DNA of 33,134 bases from Gammaproteobacteria bacterium (GCA_022340215.1 JAJDOJ010000244.1:1-33134); one strand, 5' to 3'; positions 7,852-15,910 are shown, numbered from the stretch's first letter. The notes: generated by a model from the letters alone, not told the origin. A program made the numbers and translations.

Positions 7852-8314
7852 TAAGGGCGTACGCAGCGGGGCTTGTCGCCAGGTCTGCGTCGGTGAGTCA
7901 CCGGCCCGTCTGATTTCCCGGCGGCCCGGCTATCGTAGTCTCCAGTTTTTGTGGGGAGACATTAGACCCGCAGCTTTGCGCCCCGGCCTTTCGACCGGTT
8001 TGCCTTTATCAAGAAACCAACGTGATTCACATCACGGGGAAAACGGTATCCCGAGCCGGGGAGAGGATCAGCGGGTTGTGGGGCGGACGGGACCCACCGG
8101 GGGACGGGCGGGACGGACGGTTGTCATTCCGGGATGTACGGGCGAGGCGATCGCGGGTGCCAGGGTAGCGGTTTTCCGCGGTTCCCACGCCCTGCAGGGC
8201 AGGCGTGAGTTCGGTTGGGTCGTTGCGGGACCGAGGTGGCGGGAAAAGCCCGATCTACTCGGGATCCTGCAGCGCAAGGCATCGTGCGCACGGTACAGGG
8301 ACATCAGTTTCTTC
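7852..8314. other. 463-bp stretch without a supported gene
   Basis: No frame here shows a recognisable protein. A plus-strand frame stays open to the MITE border (its stop is in the MITE end) but runs antisense through the lipoprotein gene and has no family features. The only distinct element is CGTGA-N6-TCACG at 8021-8036, a CRP-like palindrome. The stretch may be a relic cut off by the MITE. Confidence 0.5.
8021..8036. promoter_or_regulatory. CRP-like palindrome CGTGA-N6-TCACG
   Basis: Perfect 5-bp arms with a 6-base spacer (TTCACA). The spacing matches CRP/Vfr sites (TGTGA-N6-TCACA), differing at the outermost base. The nearest plus-strand gene starts about 590 bases downstream beyond the MITE, so a regulated gene is not obvious. 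Confidence 0.3.
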
Positions 8315-8480
8315 TAGGAGCCTGTCGGATTTAGGCGATCATAGCGAGCATTGTGGGAGAGCGAGACAAAAAGTTCGCGATTTCGAGGCGCATAGTGGGT
8401 CTACGCAACGAGGAATCGGGGATTTTTTGGCCGTTCTCCCATCAGCGCAGTAGATTGTTCCTAAAGCCGACAGGCTGCTA
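8315..8480. mobile_element. MITE-like non-autonomous element, copy 2 (inverted)
   Basis: TAGGAGCCTGTCGGA starts at 8315 and the other end reads TCGGC...GCTGCTA in inverted form, finishing at 8480. It has the same 166-bp length as copy 1 and opposite orientation, with about 29 differences counted by eye. Both ends are flanked to read CTAG, consistent with a 4-bp CTAG target duplication. One terminal repeat has diverged more (GCCGACAGGCTGCTA). No coding capacity. Confidence 0.87.
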
Positions 8481-8624
8481 GGACTTCATGACCCGATTCG
8501 TGGGAAAATAGCGCAGCTTTGATCGCTCCCGCAGATGCGTCCCGTTGGCCGGCCGGTGGCGGGGTTTGCTTAATCCCGGGGACGGGGATCGAATCCCTTG
8601 AAACAGGATGGAGCCGTACATCAG

Positions 8625-9482
8625 ATGGAGGCACATATCGCGTGTATCGTTCGGGCGTGCGAGAGGCTCCGGATCGGATTCCGGTATGTCGACAAGAACG
8701 AGAACTACGTCATTGTCGAAGACCGGTTCCACTTCCAGCTTAACAGGACGCCGTTCAACACCGAATCCATGGCCGGGTTGTGCAAGGACAAGGAGCACCA
8801 GTACGAATTGCTGCACGAATTGGTCAGGATGCCGAAGACTGCCGGTTATCTGGATTTCAATGTCCCCGCGTCCTACAGGCAATACGTCACTCACGAATCG
8901 ATCGAGCGTATCGTCCAGTCGGTGGAGGAAGATTTTGGCTTGCCGGTTGTCGTGAAAAGAAACAAGGGTGCGCTGGGGAACAACGTGTTTCTCTGTCGCA
9001 CAAGTGTCGACGTGCAGGCGGCGCTGCGGACGATATTTGACAGGAATTCGTCACAATACGACTACGTTGCGCTGGCCCAGGAGTACATCCGGCCGCAGCG
9101 CGAGCTCAGGGTGGTATGTTTCGAGGGGGAGCCGTTGTTGTCCTACGAACGTTACGGTACGTCCCGGGAGTTCGGTGTACGCTACTGGGAAACCGAAGGG
9201 GGAAAGGCTATCGATCTCGCTTCGGATGATATTGACTGGATCGTTTCGCGCGAGTTTCGTCCTGCACTGGAATTGCCTGGGCTCGATTTTGTAGCGCTCG
9301 ACGTCATCGTTGATTCGACCGGAGAGATGTATCTGATTGAGCTGAATTCCGCACCACAGTTCAATAACTATATCCGCCACAATGGCAGGGATTCCGTGAT
9401 ATCGATGTATGAACACATGTTGTCGAAAAGGCTTAACTCAATCTGCGCCGGTAACAGGTTGATGCATGAGTCGATCGGTTAG
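8625..9482 (+). CDS. ATP-grasp domain ligase-like protein
   Basis: A 285-residue protein with an ATP-grasp fold similar to RimK-type and cyanophycin-synthetase enzymes, which join a carboxylate (through an acyl phosphate) to an amine or thiol. Seen: CKDKEHQYELL before the domain, DFGLPVVVKRNKGALGNNVF as the first nucleotide-binding strand/loop, ALAQEYIRPQRELRVV, and the metal-binding end LDFVALDVIVD...MYLIELNSAPQFNNY with its Asp, Glu and Asn. ATG 8625 was chosen; TTG 8598 in frame is an alternative start. The following membrane protein gene overlaps the end by 17 bases, so they probably act together. It lies just after a MITE. The substrate is unknown; peptide or amino-acid ligation is a reasonable guess. 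Confidence 0.72.
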   Translation: MEAHIACIVRACERLRIGFRYVDKNENYVIVEDRFHFQLNRTPFNTESMAGLCKDKEHQYELLHELVRMPKTAGYLDFNVPASYRQYVTHESIERIVQSVEEDFGLPVVVKRNKGALGNNVFLCRTSVDVQAALRTIFDRNSSQYDYVALAQEYIRPQRELRVVCFEGEPLLSYERYGTSREFGVRYWETEGGKAIDLASDDIDWIVSREFRPALELPGLDFVALDVIVDSTGEMYLIELNSAPQFNNYIRHNGRDSVISMYEHMLSKRLNSICAGNRLMHESIG

Positions 9483-9834
9483 AGAGGCGAATGCAAAGCG
9501 GAAGGTCGGCAGGTATGAACAGGGCGGATATTCTGTGAGCAGAGACAAATTCGCATGGCTTACGCTGGTCGTCGGCGCCGTGTTGCTGTCGGTGCTGGTC
9601 GCAGCCGGAACCGGTGAGTCAGGATTTTCTCTCCCCCTGCTGACGATGCTGCTGATCAGCGAGTTCGGTTTTCTCGTCACGGGCGCGGGGGCATTTCTCG
9701 GGGCGAGGGAATGGGTCCGAAACGGATTCAGACCCGGGGTATCGCTGGTGGCCGTTATGTGTGGACTACTTTCGGTCTGGTTCGCGATAAGGGGCTATGC
9801 CATCTGGGAGCATGTCAGCGCGCTGAAAGGATAG
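9466..9834 (+). CDS. Small membrane protein coupled to ATP-grasp gene
   Basis: Up to 122 residues with three hydrophobic segments: FAWLTLVVGAVLLSVLVAAG, LPLLTMLLISEFGFLVTGAG and SLVAVMCGLLSVWFAIRGYA. The ATG at 9466 overlaps the ATP-grasp gene by 17 bases; a GTG at 9535 (SRDKFAWLTL start) would remove a basic, soluble leader and is also plausible. I do not recognise a family. Its tight link suggests the ATP-grasp product is delivered to, or used at, the membrane. The gene ends beside the decayed region that follows. Confidence 0.6.
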   Translation: MSRSVREANAKRKVGRYEQGGYSVSRDKFAWLTLVVGAVLLSVLVAAGTGESGFSLPLLTMLLISEFGFLVTGAGAFLGAREWVRNGFRPGVSLVAVMCGLLSVWFAIRGYAIWEHVSALKG

Positions 9835-11122
9835 TACGTTTGGACATCAGGTGACGCCCCCCGCGCCAGGGTCTTGAGGTCCCGCTCACAGCGGGGGTCG
9901 CGGTCAGCGGCGCGTTGACCACGATGGCGCCGCCCGTATCCATGGGTACGGGATGCATGCCGTGCGGCCCTGTCAATGCATCGCTTTCGTTGTACACCGG
10001 CTGCCGCAAACCAGTTGATGTTTCTGTCCCGGGATCCGAACGGGAAGTCGACGAAGAAGGCGAGATCTTTGTCAAATCGGTCGAACTCCTGCGGGAAGTT
10101 GGCGGGACCGGGCATGCGCTGCTGAGCTGTCACCAATGCCGGTGATCTGGTCAACGGAAAAAGCTCATTGGGGGCCGGTACGGGTATTCCGGTATCCGCA
10201 GGGAGGGGCTCGAAGAGATTCAGTATGCTGGGGCAACCGCTTGCGGTAGCGGGATCGCTGCATTCCCCGGCGAGGCTCATGGGGTCAGCGGGTGGCGGGA
10301 TCAAGGCCCCGGCCAGGACGCTCGGATAAAGCGGTCCGTAGGCCAGACCACCCCAGGCATTGTTGCCGGTGCTTCCACTCAGTGGCACCGGGTGACCGCT
10401 GTTTTCTCAGAAATGCGACTTGAATGCCGACGTCGAGTTTGGCCGCTTGTATCGATCGATCCCGCACCGGTAGGATCGTCGGCGCTGCTGGTAGCTTGGC
10501 AGGTAACCGCGACCTCGGTGATGTCGAGAATCAGGGGAAGGCCGTCCGACTAGCCCTTTCGTATCGCTTGGGCGTAAACCACGTTGAAAGGCGAAAGGAT
10601 GCTGAAGATCTGATAGTCGAGGTCGGCGCAGTGCATCTTCAGGTCATTGGCACCCAGCAGAGCAATGTCGTTTCCCTCTGGCTGCCCTCCGACAGTGTCA
10701 CCAGCACAGTCCAAGGGTGCATCCCTCACTGCCATCTCGGCCACCTGACCGTCGGATTGCTCGGCCCTTATCCTGCATGGAACTGCCCCGAAGCCGGATT
10801 CGCGAAAAGTCCATTCGTCATCGTCGACATCGATCTGGCCCAGCACAATCAATGTGTCGGCGTTCGAGAGCACAACGGTGGCTCCGTTGCTCCCCTTGCC
10901 CCTTACCTCGAGGCGGGCGTCCTCCGCCGTCCACTTTGCTTCGTCGATTCGGAACGTATCGCTTCGTTCCAATGCCGGGTTCGAATTGTCCGAAACGAGT
11001 GTGGTGGCGGCCTCAGCCGCCTGTTGCGCACCACAAGCGCTGACTGCCAGAGCCACTGACGCAGTCGAGAGAATGCCGGTGAAGATACGAAGACGGAGAT
11101 CAGATCGGCGGACAGGCGTCAC
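9815..11122 (-). pseudogene. Broken lipoprotein gene (stop codon plus two frameshifts)
   Basis: Read on the minus strand, the gene starts about GTG 11122 with a lipoprotein signal (LRIFTGILSTASVALAVSAC). It runs through a secreted beta-rich region to an in-frame TAG at 10550-10552. After the stop the same frame goes on sensibly (SDGLPLILDITEVAVT). Near 10450 the sense shifts to another frame (PNSTSAFKSHFSENSGHPVP, then PGPANFPQEFDRFDKDLAFF). Near 10000 it shifts again (VYNESDALTGPHGMHPVPMD). So one ancestral protein of roughly 400 residues appears broken by one nonsense and two frameshift changes. I do not recognise its family. The 573-base 5' piece (10550-11122) could still encode a 190-residue lipoprotein. 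The C-terminal end is unclear. Confidence 0.65.
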
Positions 11123-11212
11123 AACTATGGCTTCCCTGGATAGTTGGTCTATGGAAGAACGCGATCCGCAATGAGAATCCATTCGACCCCGTCCCGACGA
11201 CAAAAAACTGTA

Positions 11213-11232
11213 TATGGGATAATATTCCCATA
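11213..11232. promoter_or_regulatory. AT-rich inverted repeat upstream of broken lipoprotein gene
   Basis: TATGGGA and TCCCATA arms (7 bp, perfect) flank a 6-base AT centre. It lies about 90 bases upstream of the GTG start of the broken lipoprotein gene, where an operator or promoter would be expected. It separates that gene from the RAYT remnant. Confidence 0.35.
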
Positions 11233-11245
11233 ATTCATTCGTTGT

Positions 11246-11506
11246 CAAGGTTGAGTACAGCCGAAAACTCGACCAGGGGCAATCCCCCGGCTGGTCAACC
11301 AAACATCGTGTGCGCACGGGATCAAGCATGATGTATCGACAGCAGGTCGGTGTATAGGTGTCGCAATCGATCGGGGTGGCCCCGTAAACTCCTTTCCGAC
11401 GGGTGCCGGTAGGTTGGTAGCTGTAGTTGACATGCGGGACGTAGTAGCCCCCCAGCATCCGGATTGTTTTGCACAGGTTGTTGTCCCTATTTGGCGTGAT
11501 CAGGAA
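11246..11506 (-). pseudogene. C-terminal remnant of a REP-associated tyrosine transposase (RAYT)
   Basis: The minus-strand frame from about 11506 to 11246 reads like the C-terminal half of a RAYT (Y1_Tnp family): EFLITPNRDNNLCKTIRML, YYVPHVNYSYQPTGT, then RYIMLDPVRTRCLVDQPGD and WSSF. These match the order of the usual family signatures (HLL-TP, LGRYYV-YVN-SY-RTGTLWEGR, CYRYIELNPVRAGLV, YPWSSYR). The catalytic N-terminal part (HUH motif and most upstream sequence) is missing, a stop lies just upstream (11516-11518), and key positions have drifted (LWEGR reads RRKGV). It is a dead fragment. REP repeats of the kind RAYTs mobilise were not identified. Confidence 0.72.
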
Positions 11507-11614
11507 CTCCCTGCGTCAGGATAGATGTAGCCTTTATCTTCAAAGACTTTGGAGGGAGGTACCACGAAGAAGAGGGCACCGCCAGCAGGCAGTTCGCCGA
11601 GGGGATGTCGTCTA

Positions 11615-12427
11615 TCAATCGAGACTGACCCCATTGATTCCGGGGATCTCCGTCCCGAGCAGGATCCCCAGTCTACGCAGTTCGTCCATGGTCCCGGCGC
11701 CACCGCGGACCACGACCTCTGTATTGGGGTGCTGCATCTCGATCGCGATGGTCTCGAGCAACTCCCGGCCGGTCCCGGATTGCTCGTTGCCCATGAGTTC
11801 GATCAGGCGCGCGGTGACGGGGTTCAGTTCCATGAAGCCGACTTCGTCCTTCCTGTCGCGATAGACCAGGAGGTAGGTTAACTGTTCGCCCGGTGAATCC
11901 GGCCGGAACTTGGTGCTGATGCGGTGGACCGGGAAGGTGTAGCTGAGCAGGCACGCCACCGGGGACAGCACCGGCCTCCCGTCCAGGAGATCGCCGTTCG
12001 GGTCGATGCGGTCCAGATCGGCCTCGTCCTCGGCCAATGACAGACCCAGTTCCACCCACTCGTAGTGCGCGAGCTCCCGCAGGAACGGTGGGTCCTCGGG
12101 TTGCGGCTCGCGTTCCTCGCGAAGGTAGCGAAGAAATTCCTGTGATATCTCCAGGAAGTACGGCGTGTGGCAGCGGTGGTTGGCGAAGAAATCCCGCACC
12201 ATCCGGTGCCAGCCGGCGTCGTCGTACAGGGAACGTAGCACGGGAAAACCGCTGGACAAGAACCCTTCCACATTGTTGTAGAAGAGGTCGCGGTAGATCG
12301 CCATGCGGCGGTCCTCGACGTCCCCGGGTTTTGGGTTTGTCTTCGGGTCACGGATGTGGGCCGCGAAGGCATACTGGTGCCGGATGAACTCAGGACGGGT
12401 TTCAGGCCGTTGCCTCGCGTTTCCCAT
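11615..12427 (-). CDS. hvfC: HvfC/DUF2063 family RiPP maturation partner protein
   Basis: A 270-residue protein of the HvfC (BufC, DUF2063) family. The N-terminal domain has the typical [41 protein letters not shown] and [20 protein letters not shown] pattern; the C-terminal domain contains [11 protein letters not shown] and ends SLD. Known members partner the MNIO enzyme HvfB and are thought to present the precursor peptide. Its start overlaps the end of hvfB by 26 bases, a translational coupling that supports joint function. HvfX lies 3 kb away on the same strand. No cysteine-rich precursor gene was found beside them. Confidence 0.85.
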   Translation of the reverse strand: MGNARQRPETRPEFIRHQYAFAAHIRDPKTNPKPGDVEDRRMAIYRDLFYNNVEGFLSSGFPVLRSLYDDAGWHRMVRDFFANHRCHTPYFLEISQEFLRYLREEREPQPEDPPFLRELAHYEWVELGLSLAEDEADLDRIDPNGDLLDGRPVLSPVACLLSYTFPVHRISTKFRPDSPGEQLTYLLVYRDRKDEVGFMELNPVTARLIELMGNEQSGTGRELLETIAIEMQHPNTEVVVRGGAGTMDELRRLGILLGTEIPGINGVSLD

Positions 12428-13256
12428 GGGAAGAATCCTGCTTGCGTTGGTACTGACGAATGATCTCGACTTCCTTCAGCAACTCGCCCACCGGCGGGAG
12501 ATTGAAGTCGCGCTCCAGGAGGGTGGGAAAGACGCCGAAACGGGCGTAGGCCTGCTCGAGCAGGGCCCAGACCGGGTCGATGACGTCCGCCCCGTGGGTG
12601 TCGACGATCAGGTCGACGTCCTCGACGTGGTGCCCGGCGATGTGCGCGTACGCGATACGTTCGCACGGAAGCGCGGAGAGAAATGCCTCCGCGCCGTAAC
12701 CGTGGTTGACCGAGTTGACGTAGATGTTGTTGACGTCCAGCAGCAGGTCGCAGTCCGCCTCCTCGAGGACCGCATTGATGAACTCGATCTCGTCCATCTC
12801 CTTGCCCGGCGCGGCGTAGTAGCTGACGTTTTCGATGGCGATGCGCCGCTCGAGGATCTCCTGGGTACGCCGGATGCGGTCCGCCACGTAGTGGACGGCC
12901 GCTTCGGTGAACGGGATGGGCATGAGGTCGTACAGATGGCCGTCGTCCGAGCAGAAACTCAGGTGCTCGGAGTAGCAGCGGACACCGTGCATGCTCAGGA
13001 AGGCCTTGACCTCACCGAGAAACGCTTCATCCAGGGGCGAAGGGCCCCCCAGGGAGAGAGAAAGTCCGTGGGCCACGAAGGGGAATCGCTCGGTAAAGGC
13101 CCGCAAGCGCTTTCCCATGGCCCCGCCCACGCCGATCCAGTTCTCCGGGGCCACTTCCATGAAGTCCACCGGCAGTGTCGGGGTGTGCTCCAGTTCGCTC
13201 AGCAGGTCGCGTCGCAGGCCAAGACCTGCACCGTCGACACGGTACGCGTCGGTCAT
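12402..13256 (-). CDS. hvfB: HvfB/BufB family MNIO enzyme (DUF692)
   Basis: A 284-residue multinuclear non-heme iron-dependent oxidative (MNIO, DUF692) enzyme with a TIM-barrel fold. Seen: [94 protein letters not shown] and LLERDFN, which supply the His, Asp, Asn and Glu metal ligands of the family. Family members oxidatively modify cysteines or other residues of ribosomally made peptides, often for copper binding. The frame is open further upstream, but ATG 13256 is preceded by GAGG and a TATAAT box and begins at the conserved N-terminus. It overlaps hvfC. The substrate is not evident. Confidence 0.88.
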   Translation of the reverse strand: MTDAYRVDGAGLGLRRDLLSELEHTPTLPVDFMEVAPENWIGVGGAMGKRLRAFTERFPFVAHGLSLSLGGPSPLDEAFLGEVKAFLSMHGVRCYSEHLSFCSDDGHLYDLMPIPFTEAAVHYVADRIRRTQEILERRIAIENVSYYAAPGKEMDEIEFINAVLEEADCDLLLDVNNIYVNSVNHGYGAEAFLSALPCERIAYAHIAGHHVEDVDLIVDTHGADVIDPVWALLEQAYARFGVFPTLLERDFNLPPVGELLKEVEIIRQYQRKQDSSHGKREATA

Positions 13257-13289
13257 CGTGTCATCCTCATTGCAATGGCGCGCTCGATG

Positions 13290-13295
13290 ATTATA
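13290..13295 (-). promoter_or_regulatory. -10 box for hvfB-hvfC
   Basis: On the minus strand TATAAT sits 34 bases upstream of the hvfB ATG. The -35 region at 17-base spacing (AATCCG) is poor, so an activator may be needed. Confidence 0.5.
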
Positions 13296-13402
13296 CGCGC
13301 AGGCCCAGGTTCCGGATTGGACCGGGAGTAACATCGGGAGTAGCATTCGATTCCGGTCGCGTTCCCTCGCTCCTTCCCGAATGACTCCCTACCGCGGCAA
13401 TC

Positions 13403-13416
13403 GTGAAAAATTTCAC
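13403..13416. promoter_or_regulatory. Palindrome GTGAAA-AA-TTTCAC upstream of hvfB
   Basis: Perfect 6-bp arms with a 2-base centre, about 110 bases upstream of the hvfB -10 box and 180 bases before the divergent secreted-protein gene. It could be an operator for either direction; no regulator is assigned. The 337-base intergenic region (13257-13593) otherwise contains the hairpin listed next and no gene. Confidence 0.35.
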
Positions 13417-13436
13417 ATCGGTACCCCCCCACTACG

Positions 13437-13460
13437 CCGCACAGGTTGCGGGGCCTTTTT
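13437..13460 (+). terminator. Rho-independent terminator-like hairpin
   Basis: CCGCA at 13437-13441 pairs with TGCGG at 13447-13451 around CAGGT, and TTTTT follows at 13456-13460. It points along the plus strand, where no gene lies directly upstream, so it may end an unannotated transcript or act as an attenuator before the secreted-protein gene. Confidence 0.5.
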
Positions 13461-13593
13461 GCTACGTTTTTCGTCGTGGTCTGGCGCTAGAGTTGCCGTA
13501 GCGACCCCATCGATCCCGGGAAACGACACCCGGTCGCGGTAATGCACGCGCCCCACAGACACACAGAACGAACGTCAAGAAACAGGGGTGGAT

Positions 13594-13923
13594 ATGAAAC
13601 GTGCGACAATCACGAAGTGCGCCGTGTCGATCGTGGCCGGTATTGCCGTGGCGCCCAGCGCCGCCTACACGAAGGACACCGATACCTGGCAGACGAGGAC
13701 GCTGTTCGAGCCCAGCGACTTGCAACTGAAGGCCGAGACGCGGGGACGTGTGGTGATCTACGAGGGACTCGAGGAAGCGACGGTCAAGCGCGCCCTGGAC
13801 ACCCAGTTTTCCCGAATCGACAACATGATGTTCGTCGGTACCGTCCGCAACGATCCGCAAGGCAGCGTCATGACGGATCCGGAGACAGGGCGCGTCGTGA
13901 CCGAGGACGATGGCTGCGACTGA
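13594..13923 (+). CDS. Small exported protein of unknown function, C-terminus DDGCD
   Basis: A 109-residue protein starting at ATG 13594, six bases after GTG 13588 and correctly spaced from AGGGG. The N-terminus MKRATITKCAVSIVAGIAVA followed by PSAAYTKD is a Sec signal peptide. The mature part contains KAETRGRVVIYEGLEEATVK, RALDTQFSRIDNMMFVGTV and a final DPETGRVVTEDDGCD with a single mature cysteine near the C-terminus. I know no named function. It is divergent from hvfB and lies between hvfBC and the nhaP-hvfX pair, so a link to the HvfB system is possible but unproven. Gly-Cys-Asp at the C-terminus is unlike the repeated Cys motifs of HvfA/BufA precursors. Confidence 0.72.
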   Translation: MKRATITKCAVSIVAGIAVAPSAAYTKDTDTWQTRTLFEPSDLQLKAETRGRVVIYEGLEEATVKRALDTQFSRIDNMMFVGTVRNDPQGSVMTDPETGRVVTEDDGCD

Positions 13924-14015
13924 GTGTTTCGCCCGACCCACAGCGGGGTTTGCGCGCTGGACAGGCTTTGGGACGGGTGGCACGTTGGCACCCCGTGTGC
14001 AGTGCGCGAGAGACC

Positions 14016-15230
14016 TCATGACGTGTCCTCTGAACCAAGGCGCCGCAGCAGCGGTTCCATCAAGGGGGCCTGGAAGCACAGGTTGAATAGGACGACCCCG
14101 TAGGCGATCGACTGGACTGTGAACCAGGTATCCATTTCCAGGGGCAGTTGCAGGGCGAGTGCGAGGGTGACCGCGCCGCGAAGACCGCCCCAGAACACGA
14201 GCGTGCGGTCGCCCCGGGAAAGCGTTTCGGTGCCCGATGCGCGGGTGATCGGTGGCAGCAGGACCCACGCGGTCAACGCCCGGGAGACCACGACGGCGCC
14301 GATCCCGATCAGCATGGCGAGCCATTGGGCCGTGAACATGCCGGGCGTGACGGTCGCCCCCATCAGCAGGAACATCAGCGCCGCGATGATGTAACCCACG
14401 AAGCCCCAGACCGAGTTGACGAATCCCTCGTGGCAGATCCTGAGATTTGCGGTGCCCGTGAGCAGCCCGGCGGTGAGTACCGCCATCACGGATGAGACCT
14501 CGAACATGTGCACCGAGATGTAAACACTGAATATGACCACCGAGAAGGAGATTACGGCACACGGGAAGGGACCGCGAAAGGTGAACATCAGTCCGACGCC
14601 GATGACGCCGGTGATCGCGCCGACCGCGAGTCCCCCGAAGAACACCCTGAAAAAGGTCATGCATGCCTGCACGGCGTCGACCTCCGTCTGGGGCAGCGTG
14701 ACCAGGGAGAGCAGCACGCCGAACAGCACGATGGCCGTTGCGTCGTTGAACAGGCTCTCCCCTTCCAGCAGATGTTTTACGCGGTCCGACAAGCCCAGTC
14801 TTTCGTAGATCGCCACCACCGCCCCCGGATCCGTGGCGGAAAGCAACGCACCGGTGAGCAGCGCCGTGACCCACGGGAAACCGCCGGGATGTCCGATGCC
14901 GAAATAGATCAGTGCCCCCGTGACGAAGGCCGAAACGATGAACAGGGGCACGCCAAGATACAGGATCGGCACGATGTCCTTCGGAAGTCTGCGGGCGTCC
15001 AGGTTGAATGCGGTGCCGAACACCAGCAGCGGTAGGAACAACTCGAGGATGAGGTCTGTGAACACGTTCCAGCGCAGCCCCGTGTCGATTCCGAAGTAGA
15101 CGAGTACTTCCGAGCCGACGAATCCGACCGCCACCAGCGCCACACCGAACGGCATGCGCAGTCCTTCGGCCAGCGGCTCGACCATGAGCGCCGCCAGTAA
15201 CATCGTGGTGAAGGTCAGCAGGACCAGCAT
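14016..15230 (-). CDS. nhaP: CPA1 family Na+(K+)/H+ antiporter, NhaP-like
   Basis: A 404-residue integral membrane protein with about a dozen hydrophobic segments. It shows the CPA1 exchange-site signatures LLSATDPGAVVAIY (Asp134) and GESLFNDATAIVLF (Asn162, Asp163), and the C-terminal RTLVFWGGLRGAVTLALALQ. It would exchange cytoplasmic Na+ or K+ for H+. The frame is open for 94 codons further upstream through hvfX antisense-like sequence, but ATG 15230 starts the first membrane segment and lies 11 bases after the hvfX stop, so it was chosen. Co-transcription with hvfX is likely. It lacks the long cytoplasmic C-terminal regulatory domain of some NhaP proteins. Confidence 0.87.
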   Translation of the reverse strand: MLVLLTFTTMLLAALMVEPLAEGLRMPFGVALVAVGFVGSEVLVYFGIDTGLRWNVFTDLILELFLPLLVFGTAFNLDARRLPKDIVPILYLGVPLFIVSAFVTGALIYFGIGHPGGFPWVTALLTGALLSATDPGAVVAIYERLGLSDRVKHLLEGESLFNDATAIVLFGVLLSLVTLPQTEVDAVQACMTFFRVFFGGLAVGAITGVIGVGLMFTFRGPFPCAVISFSVVIFSVYISVHMFEVSSVMAVLTAGLLTGTANLRICHEGFVNSVWGFVGYIIAALMFLLMGATVTPGMFTAQWLAMLIGIGAVVVSRALTAWVLLPPITRASGTETLSRGDRTLVFWGGLRGAVTLALALQLPLEMDTWFTVQSIAYGVVLFNLCFQAPLMEPLLRRLGSEDTS

Positions 15231-15241
15231 GGAATCTTTCT

Positions 15242-15910
15242 TTACCCCTGGCTGCGGAATTTGCGATAGAGCCAACCGTCGACGCTCAGATAGCGCCCGG
15301 CGCCGACGAAGAACAGCACCAGCAGCATGAAGAAATACGTCGAGGCAAATTCTATCCCGTTGTTCAGTATCACGAAGTTGCCGTATTCCGTCAGCCTGTC
15401 GTAGTTGCCGTGTTCCTGCAGAATGGATTTGCCCCGCTCCAGGCGCTCCATGGCGGCAATCGTCCGGTCGGTCGCGAAGACCGAGCCCGCCCCCTCGGCG
15501 ATCGCGAGCCATCCATTCTGCCAGTGGACCGTCACCATCGCGACCACCATTGCGGCCATCAGGGGTATCGAGATCCAGCGCACACCCAGTCCGATCAGCA
15601 GCAGAATCGCGCCGAGCAACTCGGTCAGCGATGCCGCCCAGGCCATCAGTTCGGGATGGGGCAGACCCAGTCCCCAGTCTGGATTACCGAACCAGGCCGC
15701 AGTATCCGCGACCGAGATGTTCTTGAGACTGGCGAACCACAAGCCGATGGTCGGGCCGAAGGTGGGGTCGATCCCGAGCTTTTTTGTGCCGGCCATCCAG
15801 AAGATGGGTACCAGGTAGAGTCGCAACGCGAGTGGGGCGAGAAAGTCCACGGCGCGCGTCCTGTCCAGCAGATCCTGCGCGAAATTGGCGAGACGAACGA
15901 TCGGATTCAT
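15242..15910 (-). CDS. hvfX: HvfX family (DoxX-type) RiPP-associated membrane protein
   Basis: A 222-residue membrane protein of the DoxX superfamily. Four hydrophobic segments are visible: LALRLYLVPIFWMAGTKKLG, LTELLGAILLLIGLGVRWIS, PLMAAMVVAMVTVHWQNGWL and FFMLLVLFFVGAGRYLSVDG. The C-terminal extension around LQEHGNYDRLTEYGNFVILN marks the HvfX subtype linked with HvfB and HvfC, in contrast to short DoxX proteins. The start is preceded by AAAGGAGAAAA, an excellent ribosome site. It is followed after 11 bases by nhaP. HvfX is thought to take part in handling or export of the copper-binding RiPP; here no precursor gene is adjacent. Confidence 0.8.
   Translation of the reverse strand: MNPIVRLANFAQDLLDRTRAVDFLAPLALRLYLVPIFWMAGTKKLGIDPTFGPTIGLWFASLKNISVADTAAWFGNPDWGLGLPHPELMAWAASLTELLGAILLLIGLGVRWISIPLMAAMVVAMVTVHWQNGWLAIAEGAGSVFATDRTIAAMERLERGKSILQEHGNYDRLTEYGNFVILNNGIEFASTYFFMLLVLFFVGAGRYLSVDGWLYRKFRSQG

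Noticed and set aside
7034-8317. Plus-strand open frame of 427 codons across 7034-8317.
   Set aside because: It runs antisense through the well-supported lipoprotein gene, has no family features, and its stop is in the MITE end. GC-rich DNA often leaves such frames open.
11500-11703. Minus-strand frame of 67 codons near the hvfC end.
   Set aside because: It mostly overlaps hvfC in another frame and shows no Cys-rich precursor features, so it was not taken as the missing HvfA.
13462-14874. Minus-strand frame of 470 codons overlapping the secreted protein and antiporter.
   Set aside because: Overlaps the antiporter in another frame and is Arg/His-rich without motifs.
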